Assembly (NCBI GenBank): GCA_023374045.1
Contig: CM041780.1
Span: 95,265,005-95,329,004, forward strand
Direction: 5' to 3'
Origin: Limonium bicolor
Taxonomy: Eukaryota; Streptophyta; Magnoliopsida; Caryophyllales; Plumbaginaceae
Length of the DNA: 64,000 bases
Shown: piece after piece, positions 45,471-56,077 of the stretch
How positions within the stretch are numbered: position 1 is the stretch's first letter
How the letters are laid out: each line of letters begins with the position of its first letter
Made by a program: the position numbers and the translations under genes
The notes under the pieces: generated by a model
The model's input: the letters and a program-made list of their open reading frames with translations, nothing else
Database searches by the model: none
What the model was told of the DNA's origin: nothing

Positions 45471-45640
45471 GATGCTTCTGGGGACCGAAACCCGTTCCAA
45501 TGCTCCTGGTTGGTATACTATGGGGACTTATTGCCTCTGCCCACCAACTGGGGTGCTGGGATAACTTCTAGATTACCAAGGGACTTATTGCCACTGCCCA
45601 CTAGTTGTTTCTCCCAAAAGTTGACATGAAGATGGGGACT
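45471..45640 (-). other. Spacer with ggggacttattgcc motifs (B)
   Basis: Three copies of a gggacttattgcc-ctgccc motif match 8070-8260 of A2; A1 lacks them. Confidence 0.5.
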
Positions 45641-46115
45641 TATTGCCTCTGCCCCGCCAACTTAGATCACGCTCCGTCTCGCACTTGTCTCGCACTGAAG
45701 ATGATACTAGGTCTCGTAATGGTCTCGCACTGGATGATGACGATAGGTCTCGCATTGATGAAGATGATAGGTCTCGCACTGATGAAGATGATGGGTCTCG
45801 CACTGACGAAATTGATTGTCTCGCACTGATGAAGATGCTTGGTCTCGCACTGAAGTCTCGTACTAAATGGATGAAGAAAAAGCTGGATTCCGCACTGATT
45901 CTGGGTCGCGCACTGAATGAAGATGTCTTGTACTAAAGTCTTGAAAATGATGGGTCTCGCACTGATGAAGATGGTAGGTCTCGCACTGAAGGAAAAGATG
46001 GGTCTCGCACTGAATGAAGATGCTAGGTCTCGTACTGAATGAGGAAACTGCAGGGCCTCGCACTGTTTTGGGTCTCGAACTAAAAATGAGTTAGGAAGAT
46101 AATGGTCTCGTGCAA
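45641..46115 (-). repeat. ggtctcgcactga tandem array (B)
   Basis: Fifteen or so units of 20-40 bp each begin with ggtctcgcactga and then gaagatga-type sequence. The array is in the same slot as the 38-bp array of A1 and the 31-bp array of A2 but unrelated. Frames across it (for example 45667-46173) are array products. Confidence 0.85.
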
Positions 46116-46570
46116 ATGATGAGAACTGATTACTGGAGTGCCAAACATGGCAATGATGATAAGATGTATGCAATCAAAATATATGAAAGATACTCGTTCA
46201 AAACAGGAAACTGTTGGAAAAGGTGCCGAACTTGGCAATGCTTGATAAAAACCCTGCTGAAAAAGGAAAGTGAAATGATCATTTCCTGACTAAAAATTTC
46301 AAATCTGCAATTTGCTTCTTGAAAAATGAACATGCCATTGGTGGAAGTGTGTGGTGTTTGTTGTGGTGCTGAAGGCTTTTTGCCGGTGTTCAGGATTTGT
46401 GACAGACCTGGGATTGGGTTGTGATTTTGGATGGAGGTCAGGGTTATGACGGGCCTGATGTTTTTGTGGAGGTAAGGCCAATGACGGGTTTGAGAGTGTG
46501 TGTGTAGTGGTAAGGGCTTATGTGTGCCTGTGGTGGGATGGTGGTGCTCGAGCTTTGGGTTTTAATTGGT
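46116..46570 (-). other. 3' non-coding spacer of B with degenerate ~40-bp motifs
   Basis: It contains variants of the cataagccctta motif on the minus strand (46380-46560), corresponding to 2760-2890 and 7340-7540. There is no gene. Confidence 0.5.
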
Positions 46571-46578
46571 GCTGACAT

Positions 46579-46604
46579 GGCAATTGTTGGAACCAACAAT
46601 TGCC
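46579..46604 (-). other. Perfect stem-loop 2 of B
   Basis: Arms ggcaattgttgg/ccaacaattgcc have a 2-base loop and are identical in arm sequence to 2697-2722. Confidence 0.75.
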
Positions 46605-46645
46605 CCCAGTATTTTTTCCTTAGGACAATCTGAGCTAGAGTTCAT

Positions 46646-46672
46646 GGCAATCGATCGGGACGATCGATTGCC
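46646..46672 (-). other. Perfect stem-loop 1 of B
   Basis: Arms ggcaatcgatcg/cgatcgattgcc have a 3-base loop. Compared with 2631-2657, one position on each arm is changed so that pairing is kept. Confidence 0.75.
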
Positions 46673-46689
46673 CCCAGTATTTTCTTTGA

Positions 46690-46992
46690 TTAAACATGCG
46701 AACAAGTCTCACCCTCACAGGGTCGAGGCTTATGCTTTGATGTGGTGCTCCCTAACCTACACTCGATGTGGTCGGTGTTTGCACTCATTTCTCGCTCATG
46801 GTCATAACTTCTAAACCATTGAATTCGATATTTGATGGATTTACGCATTTGATCTGTTACTTTCACGTGATTGGACACACAACTATCAAGTCGGAAGTCT
46901 TTAAAGCTTATAACGTGGCCATAGGGTGTGATGAAAGACGACAGGATCATGGAGGGATATTTGAGGTATGTGGAGCTTAAATGGGTGACCAA
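46690..46992 (-). other. 100-codon open frame (B copy)
   Basis: Counterpart of 2311-2613, starting MVTHLSSTYLKYPSM; see that entry. It ends 18 bases before stem-loop 1. Confidence 0.2.
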
Positions 46993-47974
46993 AGCTGCAA
47001 CTTGCGTCTTCTCTCAGATTCATCTTCCTTGTCTTGAAGTCGTCTAACTGCTTCATGTTGATGTTGTTTTTGAGCTTCTGGACCTGTACTTTTGGAGTTG
47101 TCCTTTACACCATTTCTCTTTTTTTGTCATTTGGACTTCTTCGAGGCACTTCGGGTTCGCCTTTTTGTTTTATCCTTTCTTGATTTTGCCTTTAGGGTTC
47201 TTGTGTTTCCCGGTTTTGGCTGGGTTATTTGTGGTGTTCATATTATCGAAAAGGGATATATGAAAGGCTCAGCGGGGGTGCCTAGGGTTTAATGTCAGGG
47301 TTCACAAGTTTTTTGGCTATGTGGTGCTGTACCTAGGTGCTTCGTCATTCCTGATAGTTGTGTATCCGCTCTTTGTTACTTTTCGCAGATCTAAGAGTAA
47401 ATTTACAAATTATCTCCTTCGGTCAGAGTTATGCCATTTATCTCACCTTTGAATGTGGTCTTACCAGAGTCGTGTAAAAATGACACGCTCGTTCACTCAT
47501 GGTTTTCCCACTCAAGACACTCTCGTGAGATTTTCACTTGGAAACTCGTTCGCACATTTAAACAAAAGATAAAAGACGACGAACTTAAACTTAGATTGCC
47601 CCCAGTATTGATTTGGGGTTTGTGACAACAATTCGATAGATGTGGACTTTGAACCTCTTTGTGGGTTGTTTGGATATTATAGGGTGAGTTGTGGTGTTTG
47701 GTTAGGCATGTTCAAATTTTTAGAAACAAGAGACAAGCCGTTCCATTGCATAGTCAGAAAATGATTGCTTCGTGATCCTTTTCCTTAAAAAACTATTTTG
47801 TTTTCCTTCTTTTTTCGATGAATGAAAAATGGTTTGTACAGGAGTTGTGAAAATGGAACTATGATTTTATTTATGAATCATGAAAGAAACGTAAAGATTA
47901 CAATCAGAGGTGACTGAAAACTAACTAATAAGCTACTAGGAAAATTTGAAGATGCAAGAAAACGATCTGCACAC
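46993..47974 (-). other. Conserved 3' non-coding block of B
   Basis: It is homologous to 1199-2310 of A1, including the cctaggtacagcaccac block (near 47330) and caatactgggggcaatct near 47600. There is no conserved frame. Confidence 0.65.
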
Positions 47975-49234
47975 TTAGAAAAATTGGACTCCTTGCTCGA
48001 GGAGGTCTTGAATCTTGTGCTTCAATGCTCGGCAATTGTCAGCATAATGGCCAGGCAACTGATGGTAGTGGCAGAATTGATTAAGATGCCTCCCCAAATG
48101 AGTGGTTCCTGGCCGAGGGGCCAGGGGCTGTAGCAGGTTTCTCTTCTGAAGCTCTTCAAACGCCTGACTTGGTGCTCGGCCAATGTTGGTGAATTCCCTT
48201 TGCGATGAGTCTCGGCGTGGTAAGGGTACTGTCCTAAGGTTTTGATGCGGAGATCTAGGTCGTTGAACCATATTCACTTCTGGGAAACTGCTTTGAGCGC
48301 AAGCTACTGTCTGAAGATAAGCCTTTTCTGGTCCTGGCTTAGATAATTTGGAGCCACTGCCGGAGTTTCTTGAGCACTCGAGCTCCAAACCTTCCTTATG
48401 AATCCTTTCCTCTAGAATACCGACTTGTCCCATCAACATGTCCAAACTCGGAAAGTACATAAATTTTAGCTCATGGTTGTGTTGTTTTCGCATGTTCTCA
48501 ATTATCATGCGGATTTGCTCCTGCTCGTCCATTCTGGTAGGCATGGCTGCAGCCTTTCTCCTCCAACGCTTGATGAAGTCAGACATGGACTCACCGTCTT
48601 TCTGTCGAGTTCCTGCCAGATCGATTCTGGTGACCTCGAGGTTCTTAGCATACTCGAAATGATTTAGGAAAGCCTCGCAAACCTCCTCGTAGGTTTTGGT
48701 ATTCATCTTCTGAGTGAGATACCAACGCTGAGGAGTCTCGTCTAGATAGCGTGCGAAAACTTTGGCTTTTTGCATATCGTTGAGCCCCAAGATGGACATT
48801 TCTCGGTCGAACATAGCCAAGTGAATCTGTGGATCCGAGGAACCCTTGTACAAAGCGAGTGCAGGCAGCTTCAGCTTTAGGGGAAGATCAACTTCGGGAT
48901 ACGACGCCGTGGAGAAATAATCGAAGCCAGCTGGTTTGTTGGTTTTCTCTATGCGCTCAATCCTTTTCAAAACCCTTTTGACCTCTGCAGCTAGCTGGTT
49001 GTCAGGAACATCCTTCCCCATACGTGTTTGAGGATCTTGGGCCCTAACAGAGTCAATCTCGATGTAACTACGATTAAGATTTTCATCCACAAGCTTTTCC
49101 AGAGTGTGCTGATTTGTCTCCTGGAGATTAGCCTTACTCCTCAGTTCCTCGACAATGGACTCCAAGACCTTGTACCCTTGCAGCACAGCGGCCAACTGGG
49201 CCTCGGTGTTGATCGGATTTCCTCCTTCTGCCAT
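47975..49234 (-). CDS. gag: Intact Gag of element B (419 aa)
   Basis: This is the structural polyprotein of a Gypsy-type element. The start MAEGGNPINTEAQLAAVL is followed by a coiled-coil-like region (about residues 15-110). The gag core is at about 115-265 (LYKGSSDPQIHLAMFDREMS, RWYLTQKMNT, SDFIKRWRRKAAAMPTR). A Pro/Ser-rich linker follows, then a terminal zinc knuckle CHYHQLPGHYADNC (CX2HX4HX4C, about residue 388) and LKHKIQDLLEQG. These resemble Ogre-type Gag by family knowledge. No frameshift or stop is seen, unlike A1. It is the only intact full-length element protein in the window. The protein would assemble particles; packaged RNA would need an outside reverse transcriptase and integrase. 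Confidence 0.9.
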   Translation of the reverse strand: MAEGGNPINTEAQLAAVLQGYKVLESIVEELRSKANLQETNQHTLEKLVDENLNRSYIEIDSVRAQDPQTRMGKDVPDNQLAAEVKRVLKRIERIEKTNKPAGFDYFSTASYPEVDLPLKLKLPALALYKGSSDPQIHLAMFDREMSILGLNDMQKAKVFARYLDETPQRWYLTQKMNTKTYEEVCEAFLNHFEYAKNLEVTRIDLAGTRQKDGESMSDFIKRWRRKAAAMPTRMDEQEQIRMIIENMRKQHNHELKFMYFPSLDMLMGQVGILEERIHKEGLELECSRNSGSGSKLSKPGPEKAYLQTVACAQSSFPEVNMVQRPRSPHQNLRTVPLPRRDSSQREFTNIGRAPSQAFEELQKRNLLQPLAPRPGTTHLGRHLNQFCHYHQLPGHYADNCRALKHKIQDLLEQGVQFF

Positions 49235-50440
49235 ATCTGGATTCGGGCTTGCCTGTTTCCAAGAAGTCCATTATTAGCTAACAAGAGGAAGTGGGTTGAA
49301 AGACACTAAGGTGATAATGACACTTCACAAGGTAGATCGAAACAGGCTTAGGCTGAAAGCAAGTGGGCCAAGATACCCAGAAAATGAGGTGCTGTGGGCT
49401 GAAGTATCTCTCAGGCTATGAACTGGAATTTGGACTGAAATGTAAACAGATGGCTTTGATTGGGCCTGAGAGGTGACACCTAGATCTAGGGTTTTGGGCC
49501 AGGGCCCGAATAAGAAGTCTGCCTAGATTAGAATGAGCCCTTGGGCCGGAATGTGTTTGGGCCTAGAGCAAAGCACATGGGCTGGAGTGGTCCCTAAATC
49601 ACAAATGAGCCTAACTTTCTTTGGGCCAGAGAAGATGGTTGCTAAACCGAAAAAGATTTTATTTTCAGGCCTTGTGAGTTATTTCAAGTTCATGTGGATT
49701 TTCTTTTTTGGGCCTAGAACTAATTGGATAATTCAAATTGGGCCAGAAGAGAAATCACCTAAGTCTAAGCTTTTGGGCTGAAGCCCGAACGACTCACATA
49801 TTAAACCAAACAGGACCTCTGGGCCGCAAACAAGTAGAGCCGCCAATTCGGGTTGGGCTAGGTTAATGTAGGAGAAGTTCCTATCAACCTCTAGGCTAGG
49901 TAATGGACCGATCATACAAGCAAACAGGGCTCACACAAATTCAACATGTCCTCACTAGATGTTTAAATTCAACCGGGTATGGATCGATCCGGAGAGGTGC
50001 TTGGGGCTTGGGCCCAGGTCACCACAAAGGAATAGGGCTTGCACGCTATTCTCTTTGGGCTTCCCCACTTTTTTCACATCACCTGAAGGTGTGCGTCTAC
50101 GGCCGGGTCTTTGACTGACCAAACAATGGGCTTGGTAAGGACACTGCCAGGAAAACGCTTGGGGCTAAGGCCCAGGTATTAAGGGGATGTGGTTAGACGA
50201 CATCCTCCTCTTTTTCCCCGCTTATTCACATCACCTAAAAGGTGTGAGTCCCTGACAGGGGACCCTAGATGGGTCCCGGGGTGAAACTGGTTTGTGTGGG
50301 CCCTCGCTCTCATATGATGCAGGGGTGCAAAAATTTAAAGTGCGCACGAAAGTAAACAAACAAAGTAATAAAGCCATAAATAAACAATTTTTCGAGTTAA
50401 GCCCTCTTTCTTAAAATTAAACAGGTTAAAGTTAAGAATT
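49235..50440 (-). other. Leader of element B
   Basis: No gene is seen. It is rich in gggcc/ggccc motifs, with a loosely repeated segment gcttggggct-aggcccaggt (about 50000 and 50157). It is the 5' untranslated region between primer site and gag. Confidence 0.6.
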
Positions 50441-50460
50441 CGTCCCCAGCAGAGTCGCCA
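50441..50460 (-). promoter_or_regulatory. Primer-binding site of element B (tRNA-Arg type)
   Basis: Minus-strand TGGCGACTCTGCTGGGGACG starts three bases after the 5' LTR. It resembles the tRNA-Arg primer sites I know from Ogre elements. Confidence 0.65.
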
Positions 50461-50463
50461 GTC

Positions 50464-52224
50464 TGTGAGCCTCGATTTTAAACCCTATCCTATGTGGATT
50501 AACTTGATTGGGATCTAATCGGGTTTTAGGTCCACTTATAGCCTAAGATTAATAACTATGTCATATAACAATATTAAAACCTAAGCTAGCTCACTGGAAC
50601 CTATTACGAGTCGCCACCTAATTTTAACCTAGATCAAATTAGGAAAGGAGAGTTCGGGTTCGGGGGCTTGATATTCGACTTAATTAGGGTTCAATTACTT
50701 TCATTACCCTTCCTAGGTCGTTTTTCCTCTACTTGGTTCAATTACGGCTTTCTACAAAGTTGTTTTTAACCTAGGTGCGCGCTTCTGTTTTTTTTATTTT
50801 TAACGTTTTTTGACAGAAAATTAAAGTGGAAATTAAAATTACCTAAACTAGGGTTTCGGAGGCAGAATTAGGTCAAATTTTGTTTCCGTCCGTAGCCACG
50901 GACCTAATGTCCGAGGCCACGGACCCCAGTTAACCTATATGAAAATAAAAGTCGAATAAACATAAAAAACAGAAAATTGTAAAGTCGCACACGGACAGGC
51001 TGTCCGTGGGCCCGGACATTATTAGAAAACCTAAATTTTTAAAATTTAAAAATCCCGCCGCCGTCCGTGGGCGTCCGAGCTTACGGACAGGGAGTCCGGG
51101 ACCCCGGACATGACGTCCGTGGGTGCGGACCGCCCTCGGACGGCGGGTTGAGGCTGTTCCCGAAGGTGTTTTTGGCTCAAATTTTATGGGTGTGTAGCCT
51201 GAAGGATGTACAAGACGTTAGTGATTGAAAGTTTTCAATTTGAATTCGAATTAAGCACGAAACTTAGCAAACAAGTTATTGGACAGAAGCTTAAACAAAC
51301 AGCAATACAGAAGCGTAGAGGGGTTAGTTTGAGCCCAAATTTTGAGGCAAGACAGATAATACCGTGGAGAGTTAGGAAAGTGGGATTTCTACCTGTTTTA
51401 CCTTCGGATTCACGGTGATTCTTCACACCGGGATTCGTCGAGTGCTCCGTTGATGGCAGACCCGAGAGGATTTCGAACCAAGCTTCTGGTTGTTGGTTGT
51501 TCTTGCTGTTCTTCACGTTTTGGTGGTGTTTTTGTGGGGTTTTGATGATTGATGATGTTGTGGGAGTTGAAAAATATGTTTTGGTGTTGATTTTGGTGAG
51601 ATTTCGGTGTTTGATTGTGGCTCTGGAGTTCAAAAACGTGGAGAAAGAGAGACGGCTGCCTTCTTTGAGAGTCTAGGGTTCTTGAGGTATTATTTGATCA
51701 TGGGATAAGGCTCCTTATATAGGCTTCCTTAAAGATAGAAAAATCCGGTAAAAACCGAGATTTACCGACGTTTTAGCTCAAGGGCTTCCAAAAGGAATTT
51801 GATTATGAAATTTTACACGTGGGTAAAGGATGATATTTCTGAATTTTCTAAAGTGGAATCGAATTTTTTGGATATTGGAATATTTTTAAATTCAATTTCT
51901 CGTCAGTTTCAGTCAGAAATAGCTAGAAAATTATTGGAAACTCGAAAAATCGAAATTCCAACGCCATTATGCCCAAAATGTCATCCTCTATCATGGGTTA
52001 AAATTTCAAAGAATTTTGAACTGATTTGACCCTTATTTAGAGGAGAGAGAAATCCTATAGGGGGCTTAGGAGCCTTGAAAAATTACGAAAGTGCCCCTGG
52101 AGATGACTAAGCTGCCCCTGGTACTCTGAAATGTTCCGATCGAACTGGGAACCCTCGCTACTTGACCAAACTAGCCTATTAGTAGAGACTCTCTTCCGGG
52201 GGGGTTGAAATTTTGGGTATAACA
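50464..52224 (-). repeat. 5' LTR of element B
   Basis: Near-identical to 43187-44954, with a few substitutions and short indels. It is followed by caaca. Confidence 0.95.
51713..51721 (-). promoter_or_regulatory. TATA box of the B 5' LTR
   Basis: TATATAAGG on the minus strand, about 500 bp into the LTR. The 3' LTR has lost it. Confidence 0.55.
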
Positions 52225-52229
52225 CAACA

Positions 52230-53100
52230 TAAGTTGTTTAGATGGTCAACAAAGACCATATATATCTCTAATATGTAAGGGGCCACGGTTTTAGTGGTGT
52301 GAGTCATCACACTTGGCTAGCCAATTAAAATAAAGAAAGAAAAGTAAGTAAAAGGGTTACTTTTGCTTTATAACTTAAATATCTCCAAAACTTACCTCTC
52401 TCCTCACTTTCTCTTCTTTTCTTTTTGATTCCCGCCGTCTCCAACCTCATCCTCCCTTCTCCATTCTCGTTTTGCTACAGCAAGTAGCCATTCTCCATCT
52501 TTGAATGCTTGTAACTTATGACTCCATGCTCCAAAATCAATTTCAAGACTACATTTGTCTTAGTTAGAGTGAGCTCTTCATTTCCCTCTTTTCAAATCTT
52601 CAAGGACTCAATTTTGGTGCCATGGAGATTCACCATTGAAGGAGCTTGAGCTCATATTTCCATGCCTTCTCATTCTCCTTTGTTTCAAGGTGAGGAAAAT
52701 CAAAGAAAATCCAAGTTTCCATCATTATCTTTGTATAGCCAAAAATTCACCTTACAATGGTGCCTTGTCTTGCTATTTTCTTAGCTTAATTCAATCTTCA
52801 AGGGACTAGAAGGAGTCCTATCTTGCCACTTAACTAAGCTCTCTTTCAAATTCCAAAGGTAATCATCAAATTTTAGTGTTTTAAGACACTTATGTAAACC
52901 TAGGGTTTAATTATGAGTTTGAGTATTAAACTTAATACTCATTACCCTTATATGTGTATTGGTTAAAAGGTTGACAAGTGATAAAAGCTCCTTGCCGATT
53001 TTCAATCAAGACAAACAAGAGAAAACAAGTGAGAAAGCTTGGAAAACAAAGAGGTAAATGACCTCTCTTAATGTAGTTTTATGTACTAGGAAATTGAGCT
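52230..53100 (-). repeat. Old LTR E2, right part
   Basis: It continues E2 after element B. Blocks cttacctctctcctcac, tttgctacagcaa and ggagcttgag match the E3 region at about 63215-63460. Read on the minus strand, gagaggtaagt is a likely splice donor. There is no gene. Confidence 0.4.
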
Positions 53101-56077
53101 ATATTTGCTTAATAATTAACCTAAAGAGCCAATGGGAAATGAGCTAGAAAACTATCCACTAGGTGGACTAAAAAGACATGGGAGCATTGTTGTGTGTATT
53201 CGCAGGTTGAAGGCATTTAAATGTGGAGATTCAGTGTTTAAGTTTAATGCAATTTAAGGGCCTAAGAGCCATGTTATTTAAGGGCCTAAGTGCCAAGCAA
53301 TTTAAGTTTATGCACTATATTGTGATGTAGTGTAGTTTAAAGGTTTAGTTGTGTGTAAAGAATATCTCTTGTGAAGGTGAATGTGTTTGATGGTTAAAGG
53401 ATGAAAAACCATATGTTTGTGTATAAGAGTGTGTATTAAGAGATTGAATGTTCTTGATTGTCTAAAGGTGAAAAACAATGTGTTTTGGTGTAAGGTGATA
53501 CAAGAGAAGCTATGGCAAAATTTAGTTGATAAACAAAAGAGTTTATGTGTTGTAATGAGATTTTATGACCTAGAAGGTACTAGGAATTGTTAAGTGTTAA
53601 GATGGTGAAAGAAAGTGAATTAAGGTGTTCTTAAGTGTTAAGATGCCTTGGGCATAGTCTTGGAGATTTAGAGAACTAATGGATGAATTTTGGATACACC
53701 CAGGTCATAGTGGAGATGTGGTAAAGTCTTGTGCAAAGTTTGGTGAACAATGGAAGTGTAATGCCTTGTGAAGGTTTAATGAGGAACTTGTGGGAAAGAC
53801 TTGAGGAGTGTGTGTAAAGGGGATTGAGTGTGATACAAAATGATGCTATAGGAGGGTTATCTTGTGGTCGAAGAACACTTTGGTTAGTGGAAGTTTTAAG
53901 CAAAAACTACAAGTTACAAGTGTAAGTAAAATGTTCTAAGTGTTAAGGATTTAGTAAAGTTTGAGTAAAAGTTTAAGGATTTTTTGGGATGATTATAGAG
54001 GGGTTTAGTGTGCCGAAAAGATGTTTAAACATGTGGGAAAACATGTGTAATGCATAGGAAAAGATTGGGGTGAATTTGGAGTTCTAAATGAGGAGAAAAA
54101 CGGTTTTTAAAATGGGGTATGTTCTGGACCGCCCCTAGGGACCGCCCCTGTGGGGAGGTCCAGTGCTGAGAAGTGAAAAAAAAAACGTGTAGCTTCTGTT
54201 GTGGACCGCCCCTATGACCGCCCCAGAGGGGCGGTCTAGACCAGAGATGAAGGAAAAAATTTGTTTAAGGCTCCTAATGATGGGGGATTGAATGGTAATG
54301 GTTTTAGATGATGTTTAGGCCTTGTTTGGTGACATATAAAGGCCTTAAAATGTGTAAATAAGAGTTAGGTTTGATGTGAGAGTTGTGAACTTAAGATCAC
54401 AAGAGTAACTTAAATATAACGGGATGACGGGGTTAACTATGGGCGCATTAGACGTTAAACAAGCATGTTACTCCAATGTTAATGAAAGTAATTGTGATGT
54501 TACCAGTTGTATGGGATATGTTCGAGGAAACTAGGAGGACACAATATAGTGGACCGTGGTGAAAGGTATGGTTTTCTTGCAACCTGTGTCCTACCGGATT
54601 ACACCGGCTTGTATGCCAATGTGTTTTCTGAATGTTTGCCACGTTATAAGATAAAAGTATGTAATGAGTTTATAGTAATTCATGTATGTGGTGTATTTAG
54701 TTCCGATACCATTTAACCTCGAAAGTGTTAAACCTTAGCTAACAGAGTCTAGGATCACATGAGAGATCGGTATTCGGATTTAACGACCCAAACCATGGGA
54801 ACGTTCTAACCACGGCTATGCGTGAGTTAATTGTGTGATGTTTGTGTGTGAATGTATGGACCTCCCTTGTGTGTTTAACCCAGTTGTAATACTGTAAGGT
54901 GTATGATGTGATAGGTTCCACAGTGGAGCCCTTAACTATGTTTATATATATATTATGGGGGGTGAGGAATCCGGTTGTTCCGGTCGCGCGTTGTTTGGGA
55001 GTTGATGTATACAGTTTCTTCAGCTTCCTCTCTATTGGTTGTTTTCCTTCATTGGTCTTCAATCACCCCTGAGCTTAACCAAGGCTTTTGACTCACGTCT
55101 GTTGGGGATTATGTACGGTGTGTTCGGATCACTATATCCGATCCATCTTTAAGTTAAGTTACTCGTCCGACTAACAGGACGGTAATGAGTGATGTAACAA
55201 GCTTATCATGAGTGTGTATTCATTCTCTAGGCTTACCAAGTTAACTAACTATGTTTGGGCCGGATCGTAAAGGGAACCGTTCCCGTTATGTTATGTGTTA
55301 TTATTGTGCTGCAATTCTTATTGCGATATGATGTTATATGTTTGTTAAGATGTGGAGTATGTGGATCATGGATATGAATCCCAGTTTATAATAAAAGGCG
55401 TTTTAAGGATAACCCAATTATTGGCTAAGTGTCGTCTATTAAGGAAGTAGCTCCATTAGAGGCGAACCCTCTAGGGTTAAAGAACACAATGAGTGATTTA
55501 TCAAGTATGGATGTGTTGTCTGTTTTGTTGAGCCCATTGCGGGGGAATGTAATGTGTTGTGTGTTTATAGTTTACATGCATGATTCAAATATAATCAACC
55601 GCATGTTAAGACGACGATTAGTTGTGCGTGGCCCGGTAGCATGCGGACTGCGGGATTACCATACCAGCAAAGGTGCTGAGCCCCTTGGGGGCCACCCTTT
55701 CTTCCAATTCTATTTCAGGTACAAGGAGCTGGAAGCCATTCGAGAGTAGGACGGGGTAGTCATTTGTACATGGGTAGCCATTTTAACTGTGTATGTATTG
55801 TAGGTGTGGTAAGACCAAAATTGTTATCGGCGTCAGTTTTTAAATACTCGGTACAGTTATAATGTTTATGTATGTTGGTTGTTGTTAATGGAAAGGGATA
55901 GTAATGTATAGTTGCTCGGGAATCTAGTCCATCAGACCGATACAATGTATATGTATTAGCCTTGTTAGCCACGTGGGTGGTTAACGGCGTGTAACACCAA
56001 TGAGTTAAGTAATGTGTTGAGTTAAGTTTTCCACTGTAGTTTGTTGTTAAGTGTGTGTTGTTAGTTGGGGTGTTACA
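53101..56077 (+). repeat. Chromovirus-type LTR (E4)
   Basis: It ends ttggggtgttaca and is followed by a tRNA-iMet-type primer site, so it is a 5' LTR on the plus strand. The end region (gtgggtggttaacggcgtgtaacacc) resembles E1 and the inverse of E2/E3. A GC-rich dyad cluster lies at 54124-54236. The left boundary against E2 is not resolved. No protein-coding frame is supported. Confidence 0.5.
54216..54236. other. GC-rich hairpin in E4
   Basis: gaccgcccc and ggggcggtc (9 bp, 3-base loop) form a perfect dyad. A related one with outer arms ctggacc/ggtccag lies at 54124-54163. Confidence 0.65.

Larger units (their letters stand above)
43187..52224 (-). mobile_element. Complete gag-only Ogre/Tat-like LTR element B
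   Basis: The LTRs are 43187-44954 and 50464-52224, with TG/CA ends and the target duplication caaca (43182-43186 and 52225-52229). Total length is 9038 bp. On the minus strand the order is 5' LTR, primer site, 1.2-kb leader, intact gag, 3-kb non-coding region with hairpins and arrays, polypurine tract, 3' LTR. The LTRs are almost identical by eye. No pol reading frame exists anywhere inside, so it was mobilised in trans. It is the template that explains A1 and A2. Confidence 0.93.

Noticed and set aside
45312..46173. Ser/Ala-rich and FSARP-type repeat frames in element B
   Set aside because: These are translations of the trinucleotide run and the ggtctcgcactga array; the homologous slots in A1 and A2 contain unrelated sequence.
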